A stretch of DNA of 11,965 nucleotides. Origin: an uncultured Porphyromonadaceae bacterium. Lineage in GTDB: Bacteria; Bacteroidota; Bacteroidia; Bacteroidales; Muribaculaceae. Shown here one piece after another: positions 1 to 5,574 of this stretch. The stretch lies in assembly GCA_902470475.1 (NCBI GenBank), contig CABRGT010000058.1:1-11965 (forward strand), written 5' to 3'. The number at the start of each line of letters is the position of its first letter. Positions within the stretch are counted from its first letter, which is position 1. The position numbers were made by a program, and so were the translations under genes. The notes beneath the pieces were generated by a model. The model was given only the letters and a program-made list of their open reading frames with translations. It searched no databases and was not told the origin of the DNA.

Positions 1-273
1 GGGGGCGAGCGTCAGTGAGGTCATCTCCACCAGGTCGGCGCGGCGGCATTCGTAGATGTCGGCCCCGGCGGCAGCGTTGCCGGGAGAGTGTGCGGCCAGC
101 CACTCGGGCGTGGCGGCCAGGTAGCGCAGGCGGAAGGCCCCGAGCGTGTCAAGCACGCACTTGGTGCCTTCGGCTGCGAAGAGTCCGCTGCGGCGCCGCC
201 CCTTGGCGGTGGCCAGCGAGGCAGTGAGCTTGCGCAGTGCGTTGGTGGGAGCTGATGCGGGCCTGTCGGTCAT
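1..273 (-). CDS. SpoU/TrmH-family RNA 2'-O-methyltransferase, N-terminal part (runs off the left edge)
   Basis: The first 91 codons are visible, starting at the ATG at 273-271 and staying open to base 1. Residues 14-42 carry the pattern of the small substrate-binding domain in front of the SPOUT fold: a basic helix (RKLTASL), a charged KGRRR stretch, then LFAAEGTKCVLD, matching the family's 'F-x-x-E-G-x-K' signature. Residues 80-91 (DLVEMTSLTLAP) match the helix before the inter-domain linker, usually 'SSLKTPQ'-like in relatives. Family members transfer a methyl group from SAM to a ribose 2'-OH in rRNA or tRNA. The catalytic knotted domain lies outside the window, so the target cannot be named. 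The gene starts 12 bp after the bioB stop on the same strand with no Shine-Dalgarno, so co-transcription with bioB is likely. The family call is inferred from this N-terminal part only. Confidence 0.72.
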   Translation of the reverse strand, partial: MTDRPASAPTNALRKLTASLATAKGRRRSGLFAAEGTKCVLDTLGAFRLRYLAATPEWLAAHSPGNAAAGADIYECRRADLVEMTSLTLAP

Positions 274-285
274 GGGCTGGTGAAA

Positions 286-1245
286 TCAGAACTGGTATCC
301 GGCACGCCGGACGGCGGCGATGTCGTCGTCGATCTTCGAGCCAATGGTTGTGAGCATGTCGCCGACGAGTCCGCCGTTGATGCCTATGCGCATGGCCTGT
401 TGCTGGACGTCGGCGCTGAGGCGGGCGCGGCCGCCTGCGAAGCGGAGCGTGACGGTGGGATGCGCGAGGCGGAAGAGGGCGATCGTGTCGAGTATTTCGT
501 CGTCGGATATGGGCGGTGTGCCGGCGAGCGGCGTGCCGGGAATCGGCGACAGTATGTTGATCGGAATCGAATGGGGACGGGCGCGGCGCAGTGTCAGAGC
601 GAATTCGGCGCGCTGGCGGGCTGTCTCGCCCATGCCGATGATGCCGCCGGAGCACACCTCGAAACCGATCCTGTGGGCGGCTTCGATCGTGGCGAGCTTG
701 TCGTCGATGGTGTGGGTGGTGCAGAGTGTGCGGAAGTGCGAGGGGGCCGTCTCGAGATTGCAGTGGTAGCGGCGTACGCCGGCGTCCCACAGAGTCTGAA
801 GCTCGTCGGGTGTGAGCAGTCCCATGGAGGCGCATGTGCTGATGCCGGTCTCGTCCTTGGCACGGCGCAGCATGGAGGCCATCTTCTGCAGGGCCTCGCC
901 CTTGACGGAGCGGCCGCTGGCCACGAGCGAAAAGCGCATGACGCCGCGCGAGGCGTTGTGGCGGGCCATGTCCATGCAGTGGTTCTCCTCAATCAGCGGA
1001 TAGGTGTCGCAACCGGTGTGGTAGTGGGCCGACTGGGCGCACCACTTGCAGTTTTCGGAGCATTTGCCCGAGCGGGCATTGACGATGGAGCACGAGTCGA
1101 AGCGGCGCGGACTCAGAGCGGCTGTCACTTCGGCGGCCGCCTCGCGCAGCTCGGCGGAGGGAACGTCGAGCAGGGCGTACACCTCATCGTCGGTGAGTGT
1201 GCCTCCGGCGAGTACTTTTTCTTTAAGATCTTTGATAACTGGCAT
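286..1245 (-). CDS. bioB: Biotin synthase, radical SAM enzyme
   Basis: A 319-residue radical SAM enzyme that inserts sulfur into dethiobiotin to make biotin, the last step of the pathway. The CxxxCxxC motif for the SAM-binding [4Fe-4S] cluster is C62, C66 and C69 (GKCSENCKWCAQ). Other family motifs are RYHCNLETAP (159-168), VCSGGIIGMGE (197-207), SPIPGTPL (233-240), LRFAGGR (267-273) and GDMLTT (295-300). In E. coli BioB the auxiliary [2Fe-2S] cluster is held by C97, C128, C188 and R260. By motif alignment C138, C198 and R268 match the last three, but the C97 position is Ser106 (MRFSLVASG), and there are extra cysteines at 90, 162 and 175. This suggests the anaerobe-type (Type II) enzyme. The gene follows the pRiA4b-like gene by 78 bp and precedes the RNA methyltransferase by 12 bp. 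No other bio gene is in the window. The start at 1245 gives a normal N-terminus for the family. Confidence 0.96.
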   Translation of the reverse strand: MPVIKDLKEKVLAGGTLTDDEVYALLDVPSAELREAAAEVTAALSPRRFDSCSIVNARSGKCSENCKWCAQSAHYHTGCDTYPLIEENHCMDMARHNASRGVMRFSLVASGRSVKGEALQKMASMLRRAKDETGISTCASMGLLTPDELQTLWDAGVRRYHCNLETAPSHFRTLCTTHTIDDKLATIEAAHRIGFEVCSGGIIGMGETARQRAEFALTLRRARPHSIPINILSPIPGTPLAGTPPISDDEILDTIALFRLAHPTVTLRFAGGRARLSADVQQQAMRIGINGGLVGDMLTTIGSKIDDDIAAVRRAGYQF

Positions 1246-1257
1246 TGTCGAAATGTT

Positions 1258-1289
1258 TAGCCGCCGCGGGGCTGTGCCGGGCGCGGCGG
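1258..1289 (-). repeat. GC-rich inverted repeat between the pRiA4b-like gene and bioB
   Basis: GCCGCCGCG (1260-1268) and CGCGGCGGC (1280-1288) are perfect 9-bp inverted arms around an 11-base GC-rich loop. In the minus-strand transcript the hairpin lies about 15 bases before the bioB start codon. No U-run follows it, so it is not a standard intrinsic terminator. It could tune bioB translation, stabilise a processed end, or simply be an intergenic palindrome like others in this window. The repeat is seen directly; a role is not shown. Confidence 0.6.
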
Positions 1290-1323
1290 CCGGATGATCG
1301 GTTGGCGAAGGCTTGGGCCGGCG

Positions 1324-1881
1324 TCAGAGTTCCAGCTCGTTGAAGCCTCCGGCCTCGAATTCGTCGGGCGAGAACTGGTCGGAACCCAGGAAGTCCTCGT
1401 CGAAATCATCGGGAATGGCGGCAGCGGCGGCTTTGGCGGCCTTGGCGTCCATCTGCTTGTCGAATTCGTCGAGATCGACGTGCTGGGCAGGTGCCTGGCC
1501 CAGGGAGAGCGAGCAGACGGGGTCCTTGAGAGTCTTGCCGGCGGTGAGCTCGGTCATTTCCATGAACATTGCGCGGTCGGTCATATAGTCGAACACGAAT
1601 AGCAGGCGCTGGCCCTCGTCGTCGATGAAGTCTTCGAGTACGGCGTCGTCCATGAGCCACACGTCCTGATCGCTGTCGAAGCCCATGTCCTCGTAGCAGA
1701 TCTCTTTTTCTTTCTCCCAGTTGTCGTCGCAGATAAAGAAAGAATCCATCTGGGTCTTGTCGTAGCCGACAGAGTCGCAGATGGCGTTTTTCAGGTCGAG
1801 GAAGGTGGCCTGCGCGTCGATCTGGATCTCGCGTTTGAAATTTTCGGCGCCGTCCGATACTATTCTGAATTTGAATATCAT
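1324..1881 (-). CDS. Plasmid pRiA4b ORF-3-like domain protein (PF07929 type), acidic
   Basis: A 185-residue soluble protein with no signal peptide or membrane segment. Residues 1-115 fit the pRiA4b ORF-3 / IS1096 passenger-like domain as found in single-copy chromosomal Bacteroidales proteins: FKFRIVSD at the start, a REIQIDAQATFLDLKNAI strand-helix unit (17-34), SFFICDDNWEKE (48-59), and LLFVFDYMTDRAMF (93-106). The last 65 residues hold a KAAKAAAAA stretch and a very acidic tail (DDFDEDFLGSDQF and onward), ending in ELEL. The biochemical role of the family is unknown, and the link to mobile elements in its name is historical; no transposase lies nearby. It is the first gene of a minus-strand group with bioB and the RNA methyltransferase. 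A TAnnTTTG element lies about 70 bp upstream. The recognition rests on remembered family patterns. Confidence 0.82.
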   Translation of the reverse strand: MIFKFRIVSDGAENFKREIQIDAQATFLDLKNAICDSVGYDKTQMDSFFICDDNWEKEKEICYEDMGFDSDQDVWLMDDAVLEDFIDDEGQRLLFVFDYMTDRAMFMEMTELTAGKTLKDPVCSLSLGQAPAQHVDLDEFDKQMDAKAAKAAAAAIPDDFDEDFLGSDQFSPDEFEAGGFNELEL

Positions 1882-1948
1882 TTTGAGAGTCTTATTTTGG
1901 ATTGTTTTTTCTATTTTCGTTCAGGTGTCAATTCACCCTGCGAAATAA

Positions 1949-1956
1949 CAAAAGTA
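1949..1956 (-). promoter_or_regulatory. Candidate -7 element upstream of the pRiA4b-like gene
   Basis: Read on the minus strand this is TACTTTTG, a full match to the Bacteroidetes -7 consensus TAnnTTTG, 67 bp before the start codon. No clear TTG lies 19-21 bp upstream, so the match is only partial. A leader of about 60 bases would result. Confidence 0.35.
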
Positions 1957-2004
1957 AAACGAAAAATACAAATAAAAAGTAAAAGAATATTCAAAAAAAT
2001 GACT

Positions 2005-2047
2005 TACCCCGCGCCGGCGCGGCCTCGCGGCCACCCCGGGCGGGGTA
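2005..2047 (-). terminator. GC-rich palindrome block, possible terminator or attenuator
   Basis: TACCCCGC (2005-2012) and GCGGGGTA (2040-2047) form a perfect 8-bp outer stem. Inside lie a 14-bp perfect palindrome (2009-2022) and a GGCC-TCGC-GGCC hairpin (2021-2032), so several folds compete. On the minus strand the outer stem is followed by five bases and then seven Ts. A U-run placed that far from the stem makes termination possible but not standard. It could end a short transcript from the promoter at 2157-2188. Confidence 0.4.
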
Positions 2048-2080
2048 TGAAATACAGTTAATTACCTAATTTATGAGAAG

Positions 2081-2158
2081 TGATTTTTTTCAGTGCAGAG
2101 TGGCTGTCTCTGCTCCAACCAAAACAGTTCAGTTAAAAACTCATTTTTAATCAGTGCA
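2081..2158. repeat. Imperfect 17/18-bp direct repeat, 60 bp apart
   Basis: TGATTTTTTTCAGTGCA (2081-2097) and TCATTTTTAATCAGTGCA (2141-2158) match apart from one substitution, one indel and the T-run/TAA difference. The right copy overlaps the -7 element at 2157-2164. Between them lies a hairpin with arms GCAGAG (2095-2100) and CTCTGC (2108-2113). Confidence 0.5.
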
Positions 2159-2188
2159 AAGTTACGCCCGGAATCAGTCTTCCGCAAT
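2157..2188 (-). promoter_or_regulatory. Sigma-ABfr-type promoter without an obvious gene
   Basis: On the minus strand the -7 element TAACTTTG (2164-2157) is a full consensus match, and ATTG (2188-2185) lies 20 bp upstream at the -33 position. Transcription would start near 2150. The nearest start codon downstream is 270 bp away at 1881, so the product would be a long leader or a separate short RNA. Confidence 0.5.
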
Positions 2189-2254
2189 ACTCTGAAATAG
2201 GTATTTTAATGGCTTGGGTCGAGGCGTACAGGTACATATAATTATGTATCTGTG

Positions 2255-2295
2255 AAAAAGCGGCAGCCGCCCGGCGTGGATGCGGGTGGCTGCCG
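2255..2295 (-). terminator. Intrinsic terminator of the ROK kinase gene
   Basis: CGGCAGCC (2261-2268) pairs with GGCTGCCG (2288-2295). The stem extends to 13 bp including one G-U pair (2261-2273 with 2283-2295), with a 9-base loop. On the minus strand it is followed by CTTTTT (2260-2255). It lies about 25 bp after the rokA stop. This is a textbook intrinsic terminator. Confidence 0.9.
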
Positions 2296-2320
2296 TGTGT
2301 GCGGAGTATGCGGCCGGGTA

Positions 2321-3301
2321 TCAGGCTTCGGGAGCCGTCACTGAAGGCTTGGCTTCCCATCCCAGGGCGCTTGCGCCGAGGACGGCGGCGTCGGCTTCCT
2401 TGAGTTCGCTGAGCAATACCTTGGCCTTGCCCTTGAAGCATGTCATCATGTTGCGTTCCATGGCGGCGCGGAGGGGCTTCAGCAGCAGATCGCCCGACTT
2501 GGCCAGACCGCCGAAGAGGATGAATGCGGCGGGCGACGAGAATACCATCATGTCGCAGAATGCCTCGCCGAGAATGGTGCCGGTGTAGTCGAAGATGTCC
2601 TTGGCGAGTTTGTCGCCGTTGACGGCGGCGTCGTAAACGTCCTTCGATGTGATCTGATCGATGTCGAGATTGCGCAGGAGCGACGGCTCGGTGCGGATCT
2701 CGAGGAACTCGCGGGCCGTGCGCGCCACGCCGGTAGCCGAGCAGTAGGCCTCGAGGCAGCCGGTACGGCCGCAGCCGCAGAGGCGGCCGTTGTTGCGCTT
2801 GACGATCATGTGGCCGAGCTCGCCGGCGAATCCGTCGTGGCCGTATACGACCTGGCCGTTGATGACGATGCCGGAGCCGACGCCCGTGCCAAGTGTGATC
2901 ATGATGAAATCCTTGATGCCGCGTGCGGCGCCGTAGGTCATCTCGCCGATGGCGGCGGCGTTGGCGTCGTTGGTGATTGCCACGGGAATGCCGAATTTTT
3001 CTTCAACGAGGCGGGCCAGGGGGAGGGGAGTGGGCCAGGGGAGGTTTACTCCGTCCTCGATGATACCGGTGAAGTAGTTGGCGTTGGGGGCGCCGATGCC
3101 GATGCCGTGGATTTTGCCGATGGCGTCGTTGGCTTCGATCAGGCGCGATGCCTCGGTGTATAATTCGTTGATGTAATCTTCGACGTTATTGTGTTTTGCG
3201 GTCTTGATGGATCCGCTGGCAATCACCATGCCGCGGGTGTCGACAATGCCAAAGACGGTGTTCGTGCCGCCTATGTCAATGCCCATTACGTAAGGTTTCA
3301 T
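2321..3301 (-). CDS. rokA: ROK-family sugar kinase (glucokinase / RokA type)
   Basis: A 326-residue cytosolic kinase that phosphorylates a hexose with ATP; Bacteroides RokA acts on glucose and N-acetylglucosamine, so the same is inferred here. The phosphate-binding DIGGTN is at 9-14, the catalytic aspartate is D112 in TNDANAAAIGE, and the second ATP motif is ITLGTGVGSG (135-144). The ROK zinc site is complete: E161/H164 in GELGHM and C175, C177 and C182 in CGCGRTGCLE. The C-terminal FGGLAKSG and AAVLGAS motifs are also present. Length is normal and no DNA-binding domain precedes it, so it is an enzyme and not a NagC/Xyl-type repressor. It stands alone, with its own promoter at 3359-3389 and a strong terminator at 2255-2295, which fits a housekeeping kinase. 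Substrate choice cannot be read from the sequence. Confidence 0.93.
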   Translation of the reverse strand: MKPYVMGIDIGGTNTVFGIVDTRGMVIASGSIKTAKHNNVEDYINELYTEASRLIEANDAIGKIHGIGIGAPNANYFTGIIEDGVNLPWPTPLPLARLVEEKFGIPVAITNDANAAAIGEMTYGAARGIKDFIMITLGTGVGSGIVINGQVVYGHDGFAGELGHMIVKRNNGRLCGCGRTGCLEAYCSATGVARTAREFLEIRTEPSLLRNLDIDQITSKDVYDAAVNGDKLAKDIFDYTGTILGEAFCDMMVFSSPAAFILFGGLAKSGDLLLKPLRAAMERNMMTCFKGKAKVLLSELKEADAAVLGASALGWEAKPSVTAPEA

Positions 3302-3358
3302 TCTTGTATAGTATTTTGTTTTTGGTTAAAGAGTCGTAGCCTGTCAGTGTAGGTGATG

Positions 3359-3389
3359 CAAAGTTACTAATTAAAGCGGACAAACCAAC
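3359..3389 (-). promoter_or_regulatory. Sigma-ABfr-type promoter of rokA
   Basis: On the minus strand TAACTTTG (3366-3359) is a full -7 match, with GTTG (3389-3386) 19 bp upstream. The predicted start near 3352 gives a leader of about 50 bases. That leader is A-rich before the ATG and has no Shine-Dalgarno, as is usual in Bacteroidetes. Confidence 0.65.
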
Positions 3390-3598
3390 ACTTTTGACAC
3401 TTTTTTTAATCCTATATTAAGAAAGGTATCCGTGATGTCGGTAACCATGACCGCTGTGTGTGGGATTACGCATGAAAATTTTCGGTGACGTGTATTGTGT
3501 GTTACGGTAAGAAAGTGCGCCGCGGCAATGTAACTTGTGATTTTTGCGCAGGATGTGCGTCTAATATAGTAAAGGACCAATAAACTCACCAGACAATT
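3390..3598. other. Intergenic stretch between the divergent rokA and 62-residue genes
   Basis: About 210 bp of AT-rich DNA. ACACTTTT occurs twice in a row with one base between (3388-3395 and 3397-3404). A weak -7-like TAACTTGT lies at 3531-3538 on the plus strand, without a -33 partner at the right distance. No convincing gene is seen: the 72-codon minus-strand frame covers the rokA promoter and looks unprotein-like. Confidence 0.5.
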
Positions 3599-3787
3599 AT
3601 GCGGGTTATAAAATACAGCTTGTTATTTTGTTGTGCGGCGATCTTACGTTTGTCATTATCCGATGATGAATTTTTAAGTACGCTCTATATTATTAAATCC
3701 ATTGCTATACTATTAATCGTTATAACGGGAATAGTAATGATCGTTGGTGACATCAGAAAAGTCAAAAAGTTACAGAAGAATCAATAG
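3599..3787 (+). CDS. Small membrane protein, unknown function (62 residues)
   Basis: Not recognised. The protein has a hydrophobic first segment (about 4-20), a short polar and acidic turn (LSDDEFLS, 20-27), a long hydrophobic second segment (about 29-50), and a lysine-rich tail (RKVKKLQKNQ). This fits a two-helix membrane hairpin with both ends in the cytoplasm. Codon use is rich in TTA, ATA and ATT, unlike the GC-rich genes around it, so it may be recently acquired or under weak selection. No strong promoter or Shine-Dalgarno is seen. It converges on the tRNA gene. The hydrophobic pattern makes it more likely real than chance, but the call is uncertain. Confidence 0.5.
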   Translation: MRVIKYSLLFCCAAILRLSLSDDEFLSTLYIIKSIAILLIVITGIVMIVGDIRKVKKLQKNQ

Positions 3788-3830
3788 CCGGCCGGTCCCT
3801 GCCGAGCGCACGGGCCCGCAGGCTTTGCGG
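3788..3830. repeat. GC-rich intergenic palindromes
   Basis: Right after the 62-codon gene the DNA turns GC-rich. CCGGCCGG (3788-3795) and CGGGCCCG are short perfect palindromes, and CCCGCA-GGCTT-TGCGGG forms a 6-bp hairpin just after. No T-run follows on the plus strand, so terminator function for the small gene is doubtful. Confidence 0.4.
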
Positions 3831-3872
3831 GTGACCATGTCTGCTTTTGTCTTAAGCTTTGCCGCAGGTTGC

Positions 3873-3907
3873 AAAAAAAAGAGGCTGTGTCAACTGACAC
3901 AGCCTCT
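3873..3907 (-). terminator. Intrinsic terminator of the tRNA-fMet gene
   Basis: A perfect 12-bp stem (3880-3891 with 3896-3907, GAGGCTGTGTC against GACACAGCCTC plus one A-T pair) closes a 4-base loop, AACT. On the minus strand it is followed by eight Ts (3880-3873). It starts 5 bp after the CCA end of the tRNA. It is a clear terminator for the minus strand only. Confidence 0.92.
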
Positions 3908-3912
3908 CGGAT

Positions 3913-3987
3913 TGGTGGCGGGGGCAGGACTCGAACCTGCGACCTTTGGGTTATGAGCCCAATGAGCTACCACTGCTCCACCCCGCA
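3913..3987 (-). tRNA. Initiator tRNA-fMet (anticodon CAT)
   Basis: A full 75-base cloverleaf including an encoded CCA (3915-3913). The arms are D stem GAGC/GCTC, anticodon stem TTGGG/CCCAA around loop CTCATAA (anticodon CAT), and T stem GCAGG/CCTGC around TTCGAGT. Three initiator hallmarks are present. The anticodon stem ends in three G-C pairs (GGG/CCC). Position 11-24 is A-T. The acceptor stem has no Watson-Crick pair at 1-72 (T1 against C72), while 2-7 pair fully with 66-71. E. coli tRNA-fMet instead has C1 against A72. These features separate it from elongator tRNA-Met and from CAT-anticodon tRNA-Ile. Promoter and terminator both lie close by, so it is transcribed alone. Confidence 0.97.
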
Positions 3988-4002
3988 ATTCGTTTTCGGG
4001 TG

Positions 4003-4034
4003 CAAAGGTATGACTATTTCCCATACCGTGCAAG
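4003..4034 (-). promoter_or_regulatory. Sigma-ABfr-type promoter of tRNA-fMet
   Basis: On the minus strand TACCTTTG (4010-4003) fully matches the -7 consensus, with CTTG (4034-4031) 20 bp upstream. Transcription would begin about 9 bases before the mature tRNA 5' end, which fits a short leader removed by RNase P. Confidence 0.75.
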
Positions 4035-4085
4035 CGCTTTAACACACATTAACTAAATCGAGCGCCAAAAACGGCTTTATTTTGA

Positions 4086-4099
4086 CCGGGCGCGCCCGG
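4086..4099. repeat. Perfect 14-bp GC palindrome upstream of the SurA-like gene
   Basis: CCGGGCGCGCCCGG is a perfect palindrome within a GC-rich patch (4085-4118) between AT-rich stretches. It lies between the divergent tRNA and SurA-like promoters. No function can be read from it. Confidence 0.6.
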
Positions 4100-4171
4100 G
4101 GCTGCCGCGGCCGATGGCAGTGTGTTAATCTTTTTTAGTACTGACATACACTTCGATACTGACTTTTTTTG

Positions 4172-4179
4172 TATCTTTG
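4172..4179 (+). promoter_or_regulatory. Candidate -7 element of the SurA-like gene row
   Basis: TATCTTTG fully matches TAnnTTTG and lies 21 bp before the start codon at 4201, giving a leader of about 15 bases. No good TTG is at the usual -33 distance, so the call rests on the -7 element and its position. Confidence 0.5.
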
Positions 4180-4200
4180 TCGCCGATATAACCGTAAAAT

Positions 4201-5559
4201 ATGAAGATCAAATCCATCGCATCGCTGCTCGTGCTCGGTCTTGCCGGCGCTATCGCAGTGGCTCAGAATAATGTAATAGAGGAAGTCGCCTGGATCATCG
4301 GCGACGAGCCGATATATAAGTCGGAAATCGAGCAGACATACCAGGACATGCAGAACGACCGCCAGACCATCACCGGCGACCCTTACTGCGTAATTCCGGA
4401 GCAGATGGCGATCGAGCGCCTGTTTCTGCATCAGGCCGATCTCGACACGGTCGAGGTGCCCGAGTCGATGATCATGCAGCAGGTCGACGGGCAGATGAAC
4501 TTCCTGATCACAAACCTCGGCTCGCGGGAGAAGGTCGAACAGTACTTCCGCAAGCCTTATCAGGAAATCCGCGACTACTATGCCACATCGATGCGCAACC
4601 GCTACCGCATCAGCCAGGTGAAGCGCACGCTGACGAAAGATCTCAAGGTGACGCCGGCCGATGTGCGCCGCTATTTCGAGCAGCTGCCGGCCGACTCCAT
4701 ACCGTTCGTACCCTTGCAGGTGCAGGTTCAGATCGTGACACTGTACCCCGTCATTCCCCGTCAGGAAATCGATGACGTGAAGGCGCGCCTGCGCGACTAT
4801 GCCGACCGTGTCAACCGCGGCGAGGCCGATTTCTCGACCCTCGCCATCCTCTACAGCGAGGCGCCCGAGGGCATCCGCGGCGGCGAGATCGGTTTCATGG
4901 GCCGCGGCCAGCTCGTGCCCGAGTACGCTGCCGTGGCGTTCAATCTCAGCGACCCCAAGAAAGTGTCGAAGATCGTCGAGACCGAGTACGGCTTCCATAT
5001 CATACAGCTGATCGAAAAGCGCGGCGACCGCATCAACACGCGCCACATACTGCTGCGCCCCAAGGTGGCTGAAAAGGATCTCACAGAGGCCATCAACCGT
5101 CTTGACTCGGTGCGGGCCGACATTGTCGACAACCATAAGTTCACTTTCGAGGAGGCTGTGCGCTATATCTCGCAGGACAAGGATACGCGCAACTCGCGCG
5201 GCGTGATGGTCAACTCCGAGACCGGTACCATCAATTTCGAGATGTCGCAGCTGCCGCAGGAAGTGGCCCGCGTGGTGGCCGGCCTCGAGCCGGGCGAGAT
5301 CTCGATGCCTTTCGTGATGCGCGATCCCAAACGCGACCGCGAGATCGTGGCCATGGTGAAGCTCACGGCCCGCATTCCGGCCCACCAGGCCAATATGTCC
5401 GACGACTATCAGCTCATCAAGGGCATGTACGAGGAGTCGGCCCGCGAGAAGATCATCAGCGACTGGCTCATCAACAAGATCAACAACACGTACATACGTG
5501 TCGAGGAAGGGTGGCGCGGCTGTGACTTCGAGTACAGCGGCTGGATCAAGAGTAAATAA
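4201..5559 (+). CDS. SurA-like periplasmic chaperone with PpiC-type peptidyl-prolyl isomerase domains
   Basis: A 452-residue secreted protein. The signal peptide is residues 1-22 (MKIKS, then a hydrophobic core ending in AVAQ). Residues 25-165 form a mostly helical SurA N-terminal-type domain (VAWIIGDEPIYKSEIE). A PpiC/rotamase domain follows at about 172-274, with GGEIGFMGRGQLVPE (227-241) and the closing EYGFHIIQL (262-270). A second, weaker PpiC-like domain starts at RHILLRP (281-287) and runs to about 390. There the usual GG-x-G segment reads RGVM (333-336), so it is probably not catalytic. A C-terminal helix (400-430) completes the SurA-like layout. SurA binds unfolded outer-membrane proteins in the periplasm, LptD being a classic client. 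The OstA-like gene starts 15 bp downstream, which supports an outer-membrane assembly role. The start gives a proper signal peptide. Confidence 0.92.
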   Translation: MKIKSIASLLVLGLAGAIAVAQNNVIEEVAWIIGDEPIYKSEIEQTYQDMQNDRQTITGDPYCVIPEQMAIERLFLHQADLDTVEVPESMIMQQVDGQMNFLITNLGSREKVEQYFRKPYQEIRDYYATSMRNRYRISQVKRTLTKDLKVTPADVRRYFEQLPADSIPFVPLQVQVQIVTLYPVIPRQEIDDVKARLRDYADRVNRGEADFSTLAILYSEAPEGIRGGEIGFMGRGQLVPEYAAVAFNLSDPKKVSKIVETEYGFHIIQLIEKRGDRINTRHILLRPKVAEKDLTEAINRLDSVRADIVDNHKFTFEEAVRYISQDKDTRNSRGVMVNSETGTINFEMSQLPQEVARVVAGLEPGEISMPFVMRDPKRDREIVAMVKLTARIPAHQANMSDDYQLIKGMYEESAREKIISDWLINKINNTYIRVEEGWRGCDFEYSGWIKSK

Positions 5560-5574
5560 CACTCCGACGGATAT

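Larger units (their letters stand above)
1882..2320. other. Non-coding stretch between the pRiA4b-like gene and the ROK kinase gene
   Basis: A 439-bp stretch without a convincing gene on either strand. From right to left it holds the rokA terminator (2255-2295), a promoter-like pair (2157-2188), an imperfect direct repeat (2081-2097 and 2141-2158), a small hairpin (2095-2113), a GC-rich palindrome block (2005-2047) set in very AT-rich DNA, and a -7 element at 1949-1956 for the next gene. The 96-residue minus-strand frame here is mostly the out-of-frame tail of the kinase gene and the terminator, so it is not called. Confidence 0.7.

Noticed and set aside
280..1260. 326-codon open frame antisense to bioB
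   Set aside because: Shadow of bioB, whose radical SAM motifs are unambiguous.
1246..1323. Possible BirA-type biotin operator before bioB
   Set aside because: TTGTCGAAATGTTTA near 1245 loosely recalls half of the BirA box, but the paired half-site is missing.
1324..1881. Mobile element suggested by the pRiA4b/IS1096-passenger family name
   Set aside because: No transposase, terminal inverted repeats or target duplication nearby. Stand-alone chromosomal members are common in Bacteroidales.
3371..3589. 72-codon minus-strand frame between rokA and the 62-residue gene
   Set aside because: It covers the rokA promoter, has no promoter of its own and shows no protein-like pattern.
3744..3956. 70-codon frame running into the tRNA
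   Set aside because: It crosses the tRNA terminator hairpin and part of the tRNA gene, so it is a chance frame.
4135..5562. 475-codon open frame antisense to the SurA-like gene
   Set aside because: It mirrors the sense gene almost exactly and encodes unprotein-like, His/Leu-rich sequence without a recognisable motif.
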